A stretch of 64,000 nt of DNA from Arcuatula senhousia (lineage: Eukaryota > Mollusca > Bivalvia > Mytilida > Mytilidae): assembly GCA_963971305.1 (NCBI GenBank), contig OZ020304.1, positions 78,554,355 to 78,618,354 of the forward strand. The letters run 5' to 3'. The notes under the pieces are model-generated. The model did no database searches, was not told where the DNA came from, and saw only the letters and a program-made list of their open reading frames with translations. The translations under genes and the position numbers were made by a program. Every line of letters starts with the position of its first letter. Within the stretch, counting starts at the first letter, position 1. This document shows positions 37,541-49,687 of this stretch, piece after piece.

Positions 37541-37710
37541 CTTGCAATACACAGGCAAAATTTAGACATACGTCTGATGCACCTTTGTAAAAACATGCGT
37601 CTGACGTAGCGTATAAAGGGGGTACGTTACGTTACGTTAAAAACGACGTTATCGATAAAATTTACCTGTGAAACAGAAAAACGTCCATTTACGATTTGAA
37701 ACGCAACGTC

Positions 37711-39992
37711 AAAGGACAAGGTACGGTAAGGCCTGTATTTGGCCCACTAGTAAGTAAGTAAGTAAGTAAATGCTTTATTTAAAGAGGCTAACCCAATTAG
37801 AACTAGTCTAATTTTCATTGGGGGTCTCATAAATATCAAGGTATACATTATATTATATAAATAAAAACAAATACACAATACATAAAACAAAACATATATA
37901 GTGAAACAAAAGTTATACATATATTAAACTAAAATAAATAATCACATTTCCTTTTTTGACAGATAAAAATCATAACATTTTAATTTAAAAACTTCTAGGT
38001 TTTTACAGAGTTTTATATCATTTGGCATTTCATTCCATAAATTTACTGCTGTATAATAAAAAGAATTTTTGTAAAAATTAGTATTTGGTCTTGGAACAAA
38101 TAAATCTTGATTTGATACAGATCGCAAATTGTGTAAATTAATAGGGTTTTTCTGTAATTTTAGATAGTCATGTACCTGATCGTTCACAATTTTATACATT
38201 AAAATTGATTTTTGATATTTGACCCTTTCTACAAAAGGAAGCCATCTTAAAGAAGAAAACATAAATTCTGACGATATAGAAAAATCGCAATCGAGAATTA
38301 TTCTTGCAGCTCTTTTTTGTAATTTATTAATTCTATCAGAATCTTTTCTTGAAACAGTGCCCCAAGTTGAGCTGCAATAATCAATGTATGGTTGTATATA
38401 GGCATTATAAAATAATTGCCTAACATGTGTTGGTAAAAATAATTTTAGCTTACATAATAGGGAAATTTTTGAAGATAATATCTTGCAAACCCTATTGACT
38501 TGTTCTTCCCAATTCAGATTTTCATCAACACTTATTCCAAGTAGCTTATATGAATGAACGTTTTCAATATTAAATTCATTTATTCTGATGTTAAGTTCAG
38601 GCAAGTTTGCCATTTTTTGTTTGAGCATAGTCTCATACACTTTGTTTTTTGTATATTAATTTTCATGCTATTATTTTTACACCAACTCTCAATAGCAGTA
38701 ATATCATTTTGTAACGTGAAATCAATATTTTCAAACTTTTTGTCATGATAATGAAGGGTAGAATCATCTGCATATAAATCTACATTTGATTGACTTACAT
38801 GTAAAGGCATATCGTTTATGTAAACTAAAAATAGAAGAGGGCCTAATATCGAACCTTGGGGTACTCCGTAGTTAATGAATTCTCTGCTAGACTTTAAGCT
38901 GGAAAAATGAACTTCCTGCATTCTATCAGATAAATATGATTTTATCCAATGCAACAAGCTTTCACTTAAATTATAGAGTTTCAATTTTTCAATCAAAATG
39001 GAGTGATTTACTAAATCAAAAGCTTTACTAAAATCTAAAAATATTGTACCAACTATTTCACCAGTATCCATATATCTAAGCCACTCATCAATAAGCTTTG
39101 CAAGAGCTGTCTGACAAGAATGTCCTTGTCTGAAACCTGACTGAGCATTATGCAGAAGTCTTTTACTGTTCAAGAAATTATATAATTGTGAACTAACATG
39201 ACGTTCAAAAAGTTTCGATATGGTACAAAGGACAGAGATGGGCCGATAGTTTGAAGGCAAATATGTTGGTCCACCTTTATGTACAGCAGTAACTTTAGCA
39301 CATTTAAGTGTTTTGGGAAAACGCCCATTTGAAATACTCAAATTAATTAGATACGTTACGGATGGAGCAATAACATCTGCACTAAGTTTCAAAATTCTTG
39401 GACCTATTTTGTCCAAACCAGTTGATTTGTTTATATTTAAAGACTTCAGGTATTTTAAAACTTCCACAACTGAAACGAAAAATAGAAAACTGATCTAGAG
39501 AAAAGTCCTTTTGTTATTTATTAAGTCAAATAAACGAAGAAGATAAAACAGCTAAAATTAAAAGAATTTGTTATGTTATCTATTCGAAATTGTCAAAACA
39601 TGTTGAATATGTACGATTTCTTTCAAATTCGCGGAAAATGGACAATATTTGGGTAATATTTTCATTTTTAAATGCCAGCCACTACTTAGACCACAGTTAT
39701 TGTTTATGAACTTTAATTTGCACTATAAAATTATTATGGTCTACGTTGTCGCCAATCATTGAAAATACCAAAATAAGCATGAAAAATGACATTTTTCAAC
39801 AATTTTGTTACTTTTGCACTACTTTAGGCCTCTATAAAATTAAAATAACAGAAGATGATGAAAAATGTTTACCATTGTTAAAAAGTTTAATCATCTAACT
39901 TGAAACCTTAATGATGCTTAAATCATTTACTTAGGATTTGTTTTTCTTTAAATAAGGGGGCCAAATATGGCCCTTACTGTACCTTGTCCTTT
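37711..39992. mobile_element. Inverted-repeat element hosting a LINE
   Basis: 37711-37746 (AAAGGACAAGGTACGGTAAG, then GCC-TATTTGGCC) is repeated inverted at 39957-39992 with about three differences in 36. Between them lies the LINE 37751-39484. No target duplication is evident. Confidence 0.65.
37751..39484 (-). pseudogene. 5'-truncated LINE RT with one frameshift
   Basis: A Jockey-superfamily (CR1/L2-like) reverse transcriptase lacking its endonuclease. The frame begins near 39484 (VVEVLKYLKSLNINKSTGLD) and holds NYRPISVL, IFLDFSKAFDLVNH, YGVPQGSILGPLLFLVYIND and the intact catalytic box LYADDST. At about 38618-38623 a one-base loss in an A-rich run shifts the frame. The rest continues as MANLPELNIRINEF through YKLLGISVDENLNW, LQKRAARII and a stop at about 37942. 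The 3' end is a (ACTT)n tail (37751-37770 as TAAG on the plus strand). It differs from the intact LINE at 30.6 kb, so it is a separate family. Confidence 0.88.
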
Positions 39993-41097
39993 ACTTGAAC
40001 AGTGTTGAACTTTAAAGCTATTAATTATCTTTGATGCAAATTCTTGAAAAAAGATGGTCCATGACCTATGACAAAATTTATGTCGTTGTTAAAAGAAAGA
40101 TTTGAACTTTCTTGTGTTAGTTTTTGGTTGAAATGTTATGAAAAAAATTTGTTTTAATCAATGGAGAATAACAAAATTTTGAAAACATTTTATCTTTTCC
40201 CATTACTTCTACAATGTATGGAAGGTGCGCTGCGTAAAAACGATTGAGAAGTACACCCGCTATTATTAATTAGTGCTTTTATGGTGGCTTGTGGGTAAAT
40301 CAGACGAAAAATACACCCGAAATTGGGAATTAACATCTAAAATGCAAGAAATATGCCTAATAGTATTGTTTTTTAATTGGAAACTATTATTAAGGCATTT
40401 ATGTTACTAATGACATAAAATTGACTTTAATTTAGTTCTTAAAAATACAAATTAAATACTTTTATACATAAATATCCTGAAAATCACGTATATAAAACAT
40501 CATAAGTATTTAAAACATTATTTTTTATCCTAAAGATAAGCTACCTAAATACCAATATATTGAAGGGTAGAGAGTCGTTTGATTGTGCTCTTTAATGATA
40601 AAACACGACATCGGTGCACAAGTTGTAAAGTACATATGCGAAAGTATTTTAGTACATCCGCACAAGTTGAATTGTACATCTTTTAACGATTGGCGAAAGT
40701 TGAGATGTGCAAATGCGACAGTTGAGATGTACAACTGCTTTAGTTGAGAAGTACAACGAATAGTTGAAAGTATCAATAGGTAGATATTTCTTTTTTGCTT
40801 TACCTCGTTACGATTTAAGTCACATTGGTGGATTTTCAATTTCTCACGGTTCAGTTTTGTAAGTGTTTTGTTTTCTGTTATCCGATTATGTTTGCTAGAT
40901 TCGTCTTTGATCTTTCTGAGTTACCCATTTTTACATCTGCAAATGCGACTTTTTGTATTAATTATAATATTTCCAGACGAAATCGAAATGAAATAGTCAA
41001 TTTTCAAAAAAAAAAACAAAAAAAAAAACTGTCTATAAATCATTAACTTTTTCATGTTTGGACCATATGGTTTGATCATTGATCAAATAAAAGGGAG

Positions 41098-41460
41098 ACG
41101 GCGGTAAAGTTGTTAACGTGTCGGGCTACTAACACTGAGTCTCGTTGTTCCATCCTCGTCTGAGGTGAAAATTTCATGAAGCAATTTTCCGATTTTCCGA
41201 CTCTCTTCTCAACACCATTTGTGAGAGTGGTTTCGAGGAACGATGCCCAATCCTTCGAAATGGGCAAAAAATGTCCCTTTTAAATATGGTGAGAGGAATA
41301 TCTTATGCAAGTCCTCTCTTGTTTGTTCGTGCTTGTTTTGTTATGTAATGACCGATTTTGCCTTCGCTCTTCCTGACTTTTGGCTTCGGACTGCCCGATT
41401 GGTGTCTCAATTGTCTTCTTGTATAGTTCGATAAGAGGAGGCTCAATTGTGCCGCTACAA
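41098..41460 (+). mobile_element. tRNA-derived SINE, diverged copy
   Basis: The head, GGTAAAGTTGTTAACG, then GGGCTACTAACACTGAG and TCGTTGTTCCATCC, is a degenerate tRNA-like region. The body matches the SINE at 44057 through TTCCGATTTTCCGACT, ACGATGC and CCTTCGAAA-GGG-CAAAAAATGTCCC. Its 3' end is unclear. Confidence 0.65.
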
Positions 41461-42332
41461 CGTTCACGCTCGCAAACTGCAAGACAAAATTTTGTAGCGA
41501 TATGTACGGTTTTCAAGTTACAAGTATTTGTAAAATATAGTGATTTTTATGGTCCCAAAAATGCGAAAATTGTCATTTTATGCCATCCGCGACGCCATAT
41601 CGGGGGCACTAGGTTTTACTTATGCTCGTACGTCCGTACGTATATGTATAATTTCGCAAAGCGTTTCTAAGAAACCGTAAATGGAAATGAGTTGGTACTT
41701 GGTAGGAAGGTTCAGTATGACAAACAATGCATCCTAAGCCATAAGCGACTCTCAGATCTGTAGGACTTTTAACTTTTTATTTGGGGCCAACGGGGGGGGG
41801 GGGCATTGGCGTCCCATGGACACATTCTTTCTTTATCTTTTTTTTAATCTAAAATCGTTGTCATTTTCAACAAAATTTCTAATTCATATATTTTAAGATG
41901 GAGCGTGACACTGGTCATGTGACCGCGAAAAGCAAAAAGTGCAACAATATGTGCAAATGTCATTAAATATGAATAAAATTTAGGCTAAACAGTTTTTTTT
42001 ATATTAGAGGAGTAATTAAAAGTTTAGGAATACTTTTGAATTATTATCAAACTCTTCAATCAAACGTATATATACATGTAAATACATTTTTTTTTATTTT
42101 TCAAGGGAAATAATTCATACAAAAACTGGCAAAAATTTCAAAGGATTATAATGTTGGCAAAATTTTAAGCAAGTGACCCACTTTTATAGTTTTAATTCAG
42201 AACATGTTGAAAAAAGGTCATATTGATAGAATTTTTCTTGAGAATATATTTCATGCAAATATTTTGACCGTTCTTATATAAATTAGGCACACTTTGAACC
42301 CTGATACTGGGAAAAACAAGGTAAGTTACCTT

Positions 42333-42382
42333 GCTACGCCTGACACGCGTTTCCTTTATTCATAACTTATCAGAGGCGCTCT
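42333..42382 (-). ncRNA. Degenerate hammerhead ribozyme
   Basis: On the minus strand: GAGCGCCT, CTGATAA, a weak stem II, GAAAC, GCGT, GTC, AGGCGT. Stem I (GCGCCT with AGGCGT) is intact. The core CTGATGA is mutated to CTGATAA and stem II is lost, so self-cleavage is unlikely. Confidence 0.6.
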
Positions 42383-44056
42383 CGCAAAATATCTGTTTAA
42401 AATCGCGTTGTATGCAAAGTTCTTTCAGCGCTCTGTATTGTCGGGTCGGGAAATATTGAGTATGGATATGACCCTTTTAAAGAATACATCCTTAAGTGAT
42501 TTCTTGTTTAACTTGAGGTGATTGCCGATTTTTATTTAAATTTAGTATTTTTCGTGTTCAAATGTGTATAAACAAAGTACACTGTTGCACTGATAAACTT
42601 TAGCTTATGTACTATTCAACATGTGCTTGTGTACTATTCAACTAGTGCACTCTCAAAAAAGTTGTACTTCACAACTATAACATGAAATATTTTACTTGCT
42701 TTGAAAGATAGATTTGTAGCATTGCTTAATACCTTTATTTCATCTATTTTATTATATGTTTATTGAGGAAATTGTTTAAAGTATACAATATATACATGTT
42801 TTATTTTGTTTGTTAGCCCATTTTCATGCAGCGGCAACTTTATTTCAAAAAATGAACAAAACGTTCGACTTTTTTATTCTTACTTGACAGCCATTGATTT
42901 TAGTTAAAAACGAATGTCATGCCATAAGACAATGTAAAGTATAGTAAAAAAAGTGCCAATTAAATTCAAAGGAATAACTGCTTACAAGTCTTTTTTATGG
43001 AAAAAAGCCAAAAAATATGCAGACGGTTTTCAAGGTTGCACAAGTAAACTATGACGTATGTACTTCTCAATCGTTTTTACACAGCGCACCTTCCATACAT
43101 TGTTCTATACAAATTTCCCGCCAAAAACGATAATTTCAAAGTGAAGTAACTTTAAAAATCGACCCATGACCCCCTATTTTAAGTGTCATGGTAATATCAT
43201 TCATTATGAAAATTTGTTTTGAAAAGTAAGATGGTTGACCAAAGTAACGTATCCCCTTAAACATATGTTGCTAACCGCCATACTGTAAACGTACGTCAAA
43301 AAATTGTCAAAACATACCGTCAGACGTACGTTTTTAAACGTGTGTCAAACATATATTTACCATACTTCAGACATATAGTTTCCTAAAATGTATGAAATTA
43401 GTGAGTTATTTATTTAGTGTGTTTTATCATGAAATAAAAATATTGCCAAGATAAATTTTAACGTGCGTCAAATGTACGCGGTTTGAAACACCAATTTAAC
43501 ATGCATCAGATGACATGCGTTTAACGTACACCAGACGCACGTTAAACGCAGTCCCCATTTTGCCTGTGTAACACAAAGTACCAAAGCTGGACCAATGTGG
43601 TTAAAATTTTGCAAATGCATTTTTCATAGAGTTACTTTACACCAATGAAATAATTGGATGGTAGAAAAAAATGGGACGGATCTAAAAACAAACCAGAAAG
43701 CGGGGACCACTCGCACTTACAGTCTACCAAGGACGAGAAGGGGGCTCAGACCTATTTTGCCGAAAAATGTACAGGAAAACAACACAGTTTTTGGGGAAAA
43801 GGGGTTTTTAACCTCATATCTCCCCGACATCCTCAACTTTTCCATTTTTTACATTTCTCCCATTCATACCAATGGTATCCAAATGGTTAAATTTACACTC
43901 AGTCAAAATAAATTACCGGGCGGTAGTTAAGTTTCGACGTGAGCTTTCCCACCTTTTCTAAGTTTGGAAGTTTTTTCTAAAGTGTCATGGGTTCTCCTTC
44001 AGAAGATACATGGATTAAAAGAATTTCAACTTTTGAGGGACGAGTACATCCATTCA

Positions 44057-44367
44057 GGAAGCCGCTGGTGTAGTGGTTAACGCTCCAAGCTACTAACACA
44101 AAGGTTCGTGGTTTCCGATTTTCCGACTGCCTTGAGACCACTTGCAAGGAGTTTCTAAAGGACGATGCTACTCCTTCGAAAGGGACGAAAAAATGTCCCG
44201 TATATATGTCTAGAGCAATACCCCACGCATGTTGAAAAACTCTAAGTAGAGTTCGGTAAGAGTAGGATCAATGGGCACACTTGCAACCTGCTGGCTGGAG
44301 AGGGATTCGCGTAAGCATAAAGATTGTTTCCCAATCTAGAATACATAAATAAATAAATGAATAAACA
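44057..44367 (+). mobile_element. tRNA-derived SINE, good copy
   Basis: The box A-like TGGTGTAGTGG (44066-44076) and box B-like GGTTCGTGGTTTC (44103-44115) are spaced as in a tRNA gene. A non-tRNA body follows (CCTTCGAAAGGGACGAAAAA), with an AAAT-type tail at about 44345-44367. No cloverleaf can be completed, so it is not a functional tRNA gene. Confidence 0.75.
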
Positions 44368-44989
44368 ATCATAACTATACAAAATTCTATGATGATGCAG
44401 TTTCGTCAGAATTTTTTTGTCGACTTAAGGTTAAGATTTATATAAAAATTCTATTTAAATTTAAAGAATTTAAAGTCATCGCACAACGTAGATTCTGTCA
44501 ATATCGTCAATTTATACTAAATTATGCAGCCTTGTGTCGTTTTAAGCTAGATAAAGCATATCGTCATAAATTAAAGCAAACTTATCATTTATCATTTAGG
44601 AGAGGCTATTTGAATTCTGACTGTGTTTTTATCTTATTTCTTTTTCGTATAAAATGCGACAAATCGTATTTTGAGGCTTTAGACATTCCAATGACACTCT
44701 GGGAAATATTTAGATGGTCAGCCCATAAACCTCGTTCCCCACTGTCATGACTGCAACTAATCTGATTTGAAGCAGATTGATTGAAGACCTACTCGATGCG
44801 GTTGTACATAGGGATTTTTTTTTACCAATTTTCACGTGAATTTCACGTTAGATGAGCAAGTTCATAGGATTGTTTTTCAGCATATCATATTTTCTTAAAT
44901 TTTTATACAGTCCTATGCCAGTAATACATTTTTTTCCACATGAAAAAGTTAACTAGAAAGTCAAGTGATTTGATTTTCACACGATATTA

Positions 44990-45235
44990 ACGTGTATTCC
45001 AAGTGAAATTAACATTGAACTTATTTCAAGTGAAATAAACATTGAAACAATTGCATTTTGGAGATAGCCATACATGATACAGCCCATCAAAAATAATTGC
45101 AGTTTGAGTTAACATAATGTGTTATTGTCTCATGTTCATTTACTTCTCAACTTTCATAAAATATTGAACTTATTTCACGTGAAATTAACATTGAACTTAT
45201 TTCACGTGAATTTCATATGAACAAAATTTCTCTTA
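44990..45235. repeat. Short repeats carrying TTTCACGTGAAA palindromes
   Basis: About five spaced copies of TTGAACTTATTTCACGTGAA / AAATTAACATTGAA, some with CAAGTG in place of CACGTG. A related block (CACGTGAATTTCACGT) is at about 44833-44848. Confidence 0.6.
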
Positions 45236-45409
45236 TTAACTGCAGTGTAAACCTTTAAAAAAAGCTTAGGGTATTCCGATCATTACAATTTGACCGCTGA
45301 GGGTCTACATAAAAGATGTAACGCGTATTGCACACATTCAAACTATATTAATTTATATAAGAGAGGACTCTATTAAGCCGTTGTATAATATATGGTTAAC
45401 TTTTATCCC

Positions 45410-45935
45410 CAATCCCAGTTTTGGCTAAAACGTTGTATAATTGATTAAAAAACTATTAAAAAGAACCAGAATCTGTATAACTAGATCACGAACATTTTTC
45501 GTTTGAAAGCGATTGTTTCCCTAATGAAGACAAACCAAAGCGTTCTTAAGTTGGAGAAGTAGAAATCCATGGTGGAAAAAACTCTGGGGATACCCAATTC
45601 ATCACAAGAACATTTTGACAAATGGAAAAGAGGGTTTGTATAAGAAATAGCTCATAATGCACACATTTGATTCATAACTAAGCCGCTGCAGGTGCATTGT
45701 TCACTTTTCGGATCCAGTCGGCAGACAGTCATAGATTTTTTCCATAATCTTTCTTTCCAAAGAGAAGATTAACCAGCCTGGCTGAAATGCTGTTTATTGA
45801 TATAGAAAGAAACTATTAATCAATCTTATATGTAAAATATAAAAATATAAAATCAGAATTTGTATAGCTCGACCACGTACATTATTTATTTCACGTTTGA
45901 AAGCGTTTGTTTCCCTACGGAACACGAACCAAGGA
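45410..45935. repeat. Diverged direct duplication, spacing about 380-430 bp
   Basis: 45450-45530 recurs at about 45850-45930 with shared CAGAAT-TGTATA, GATCACG/GACCACG, CGTTTGAAAGCG and TGTTTCCCTA. Non-coding. Confidence 0.55.
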
Positions 45936-46244
45936 AACCAGATCAGATCCAATACATGTAGGGAACGGAGAACAATTGATACGTCTTTAAATATTTATAA
46001 CCTGTTGGTAGAACAATAACACGGCCAAGTCAAACAACCCTCTACTGGGTGTATTTACTTTCAGAACCCGGTGAATTTAGACATATTTACACAATCCCTG
46101 TAAATTCTATAATTCAAGAGTTTTAATGGCGTGTATAAATATCAGATTGTTTTTCTTTTAATAATTTAGATTGACAAGTCGTGATTTTAATCAAGTTTGT
46201 GTGACTTTGGAGCTTTAGTAGGAGAGGGTAAGTGCTTTGTTTTG

Positions 46245-46741
46245 TATATGTTGTGTACAAGTTGCAATATTGTACATGTTGCAACATGTACAGATAAATT
46301 GTACAAGTTCAGACAAAATATGACATGGTTGTCTTTCATCAAGTTCATGTAATCCCAGAAAAGAGATATGAGATTTTAAACTTTTTGTTAATATTCTGCA
46401 TGTCAATTCTAAGAAAAATTTACCAATTTTTTTCCTAAAATCCTTTATAAAAGTACCAAACAAAAGGTTTTAATGTGGTGTTGCTGAAATCAAGACATCA
46501 AAGTCTGGGAACTTGTATTGCCATTATTATGCAATGGAAGTTCTTAAAACTTATTGTATTTTATAGACTTGATTGTGAAATTTATGGTACACTTTATTTT
46601 TAATATTCCAGTCTCAATTATGATTACAAAATATAAGTCTTGTCTAATAATGTAGATGGAATTCAATTTTTTTCTTAACTTGTACAATTTATCTGTACAT
46701 GTTGCATCATGTACAAAGTTGCAACTTGTACACGACATATA
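46245..46741. mobile_element. MITE with about 60-bp TIRs
   Basis: Arms 46245-46310 and 46677-46741 are inverted copies, about 88% alike, with TATATGT, GTGTACAAGTTGCAA, CAACATGTACAGATAAATTG. Each arm also contains the short palindrome TGTACATGTTGCAACATGTACA in degenerate form. TA target sites are possible. The interior has no gene. Confidence 0.75.
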
Positions 46742-46799
46742 TATAGAAGTCAGGTGCTTAATTAAATCTGAACTTTTTAACATCTAGCATCCAAGCATG

Positions 46800-49650
46800 G
46801 GCCTAAATAAACTAGTTTGGTGCAGTGCTGTTATTTTTTACTTTATCGTTGACCTTTTCCAAAACCGAGAGCAGTGGCCGTTTCTGTATGCTATGGACAG
46901 CTATTTGTTTGGTATTTTGAAGTTTTTGGTTGGATATTTTTCCATGTGCTTTTCAAATTTGAATTTAATGTCCTCTGCAACGTGTTACAAAGCGACATAT
47001 ATGGGCTGCTTTGACACTATCCGTCTCATTGTGTCGTCCTGCGCTGTCCTGCATCGTCATCGTCCCGAGGTGTCATAAAAATTTTCGTTAATTGGCATGT
47101 AGCTTCCTTTTATAGTACTATATGGTGTTAAGCGATTTAATGCCCATAGTTTATCTACTTCCTGTTTACCGAATATTTAAGACGCAGGTGACATACGTCT
47201 TCCATGGAAGACCGCCATTCTAGTTCTAATTTAGATTTGTAATAAGCACCTGCCGTGCACTTTAAACGACAAAGCACTGAAGGTCCAAACGCCTACTGCA
47301 CATGTCAACAACTTTTGACATGACGAATCGTTGATTCCTTTTACTTTAACGTGTACTTCAATTTCCAAAAATCAAAAAGGTTATCGCTTTTGTGATAAAG
47401 ATGCTCCAAAGGTATTAAATTCTAAGTTGGAAACTCTAAATTGTGTAAATCTTAAGATTATTCTTTCTAGATTTATCTAAGTTAGAATTTGGCACCCTGT
47501 GTGGTATTCTGATTAGGTGTTAGCTCTTGTAAGTGTACGGTATTATGTGGTTTACTTTGGGTTTTCAGGGTTTTTGGTCTAGATCATCTCTGGTCAACGC
47601 CATAGTTACCTATTGCAAAGTTTCTAGCACTGGTCTATCGTTGCATATTAGAAGACTATCAAGACTTTTTCCTAAGAAGTTGACTCTTGTGTGTACTATT
47701 TTGTTTATACAATTGTTTGAAAGGTTATGTAAACTACCCCCGTAATTGTATTTTGTATACATTCGGTTAAAACAGCCAGGGTCCTTATTCTTTTATAACC
47801 AAAACTTCCCCAAAAAAGTCATAAAATTAATTTTGTTTTGAAATTTTCCTCCTGGGTTTAGTCTAAATTTAACCGCTCCAGTTTTCTTTTCTAAGCTTAA
47901 TGTTTTATATCCACAAAACGAGCTACAGACACAGTTTAACATTGTACGCAACGCTCTTTTTCGGGAACAGCTTTGTTGAAATGTTTTATAGGTATTTGAT
48001 GGACATCAGTGTTCTGTCCATTTCTTTCATGTTTGTTTTGTTGTACATTTTGTTTTGTAACTGACATGCGACGCTTGTAAAATGATGTCCAAGTTTCGTG
48101 ATAGATTTTCTAGAATCTATAGCCCCTTTATAGCTCCCCATTGTAGTCAAACCTTAAATGATTTTTTATGCGAAAGTCTAAATAAAAGATTGAATTAACC
48201 TTAGTGATTGTGTTTTCATTTTAACTTAAGAACACATGTTAAGGGTCCTTTAAAATCGTTCAACTAAGGATAAGTATATTGTAGCCATAAAAATCTCATC
48301 AAAATGAAATTAGAAGATATTTTCGTAAGAATTATTGGATTTTGTTATACGTTGAAAACAATCAAATGTTTCATTCGTCATATATAACAATAGCTTTCTT
48401 AAGAGATTCGTACGTATGGAGACCAAGTTTTTCCAATATCTTAGCTTCTAGAGTCCGTCCATCCCTTGTTTATGTATATGTTAAAGATGGGAACAAAGGT
48501 TTGAGTGTCACTAAGTGTACTACAAATCCCCCGACATGCTGTAAATCTTGATTGTGAAATGACTTTAATGTTTATGTCTTATTTTTTAGTTCAAACTTAT
48601 TTGTTTTTACATCGCAATTGTAAAACAAGCTATTTGCTCTACAGTTTGCAGGGTTTTAGGGTTGCTCTTGTAACGGTAAAAACCGTTTGAAATAAGTCCC
48701 CTCTTTTATCGAACACTAAAATTGATCAATTCTAAAAAAAATCACAGATTTTGTTTCCCTTAGATAATATTTAAAATATAAGTATCTTCTGTTCTTTTCT
48801 TTAAATGTTACAAAGAAAACTTTATAACATTGCTCGGGGAGTAAAACTTACAATAATTTAATTTTTCACGTTGTAACCATGGTAAATGTCATTAAATCAC
48901 GACATTTTATAAAGTCATTAGTTGATTACAAACTTTTTAATTTACTTATTTTTTGTTAAAGTTTGAATAGTCTGGTATCACTTACATCGATCTTATACTT
49001 TATAAAATTATCGTTTGAAATCTGATCTTCTACTGAACAACATACTGAAAGTACCCGCTATCACGCAATCTTTGGCCAATACACATTCTATTTTATCTAG
49101 AACAAGGTTACCTGTGATTTTAATAATTTCATATATATTAACTGAATTTTCTGTATGATTATATTGTTCAATGAAATGTTACAGATTTCGCCGTGGATAA
49201 CAACGACTGGTTACAGCCTATTTCTATCAGAAATAACGCAATTAAAGTGACATTCTCGGATTGTCAAGACTCCATAGCATACATTCATCACAAACTGATA
49301 TTATTTGGATATTAATATATCGAAGTTTAATAATTACTTGTCTTTTAATATAAAAAGACAGATTTAAAAGCGATTGTGTTTTTTAAAAGTCATTTATTTT
49401 GGTGCCCCTGGAGAGATTTTTACTTTTAAATATCTACTAATATTGACATACAAGTATTTGATCTAAGGATCGGGTCTCATAAGTAGTGACACAATCTTAA
49501 GGTGAGGATATATAGACAGTGACAACAGTGGACTAATTCTAAGCACACCTACAACCTTACACGTTAACAGTTCTACAGTGGTCTTACTATATTGAACATC
49601 CGAATTTTTCTTTTGGATACAGCAACAGTTAGGAATATAGAGTTTATTTT
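46800..49650. other. Long intergenic stretch, no supported gene
   Basis: Scattered open frames of up to about 93 codons (for example 46797-47078) show no domain, repeat support or splice-consistent partner. The last few hundred bases should contain the promoter of the Tctex1 gene, but I cannot place it. Confidence 0.5.
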
Positions 49651-49687
49651 GTGAACTTGTACGGGATACTAGGTGAACATTACTAAC

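Larger units (their letters stand above)
40212..43102. mobile_element. Non-autonomous DNA transposon, 44-bp TIRs and 5-bp TSD
   Basis: The TIRs 40212-40255 and 43059-43102 match in all but one position (CAATGTATGGAAGGTGCGCT ... GAGAAGTACA). Flanks are TTCTA at 40207-40211 and 43103-43107. Near both ends lie many short motifs of the form GTTGA(N)nGTACAA (40570-40770 and 42580-42690), possibly transposase-binding sites. No transposase ORF is present. The interior holds a SINE and a degenerate hammerhead. A 5-bp duplication is not diagnostic of a family I can name. Confidence 0.82.
37551..43568. mobile_element. Outer inverted-repeat transposon with other elements nested inside
   Basis: Ends CACAGGCAAAAT (37551) and its complement (to 43568) are flanked on both sides by TA. 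Just inside each end are short direct and inverted motifs of the ACGTCTGACG / ACGTACGTC type (37565-37620 and 43280-43550). Size and nesting suggest a much smaller MITE later enlarged by 37711-39992 and 40212-43102. TA flanks fit the Tc1/mariner group (inference). No transposase is seen. Confidence 0.6.

Noticed and set aside
43654..43930. Two overlapping frames of 78 and 90 codons
   Set aside because: No recognisable domain, no splice partners, and competing frames on the same strand.
44057..44130. Functional tRNA gene
   Set aside because: A and B boxes are present but no cloverleaf can be formed and a SINE body follows.
46797..47078. 93-codon hydrophobic frame
   Set aside because: No family resemblance or exon context; AT-rich DNA readily gives hydrophobic frames.
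49673..49687. GTG at 49673 as the Tctex1 start
   Set aside because: The first ATG (49688) has a good Kozak context and nuclear genes rarely start at GTG.
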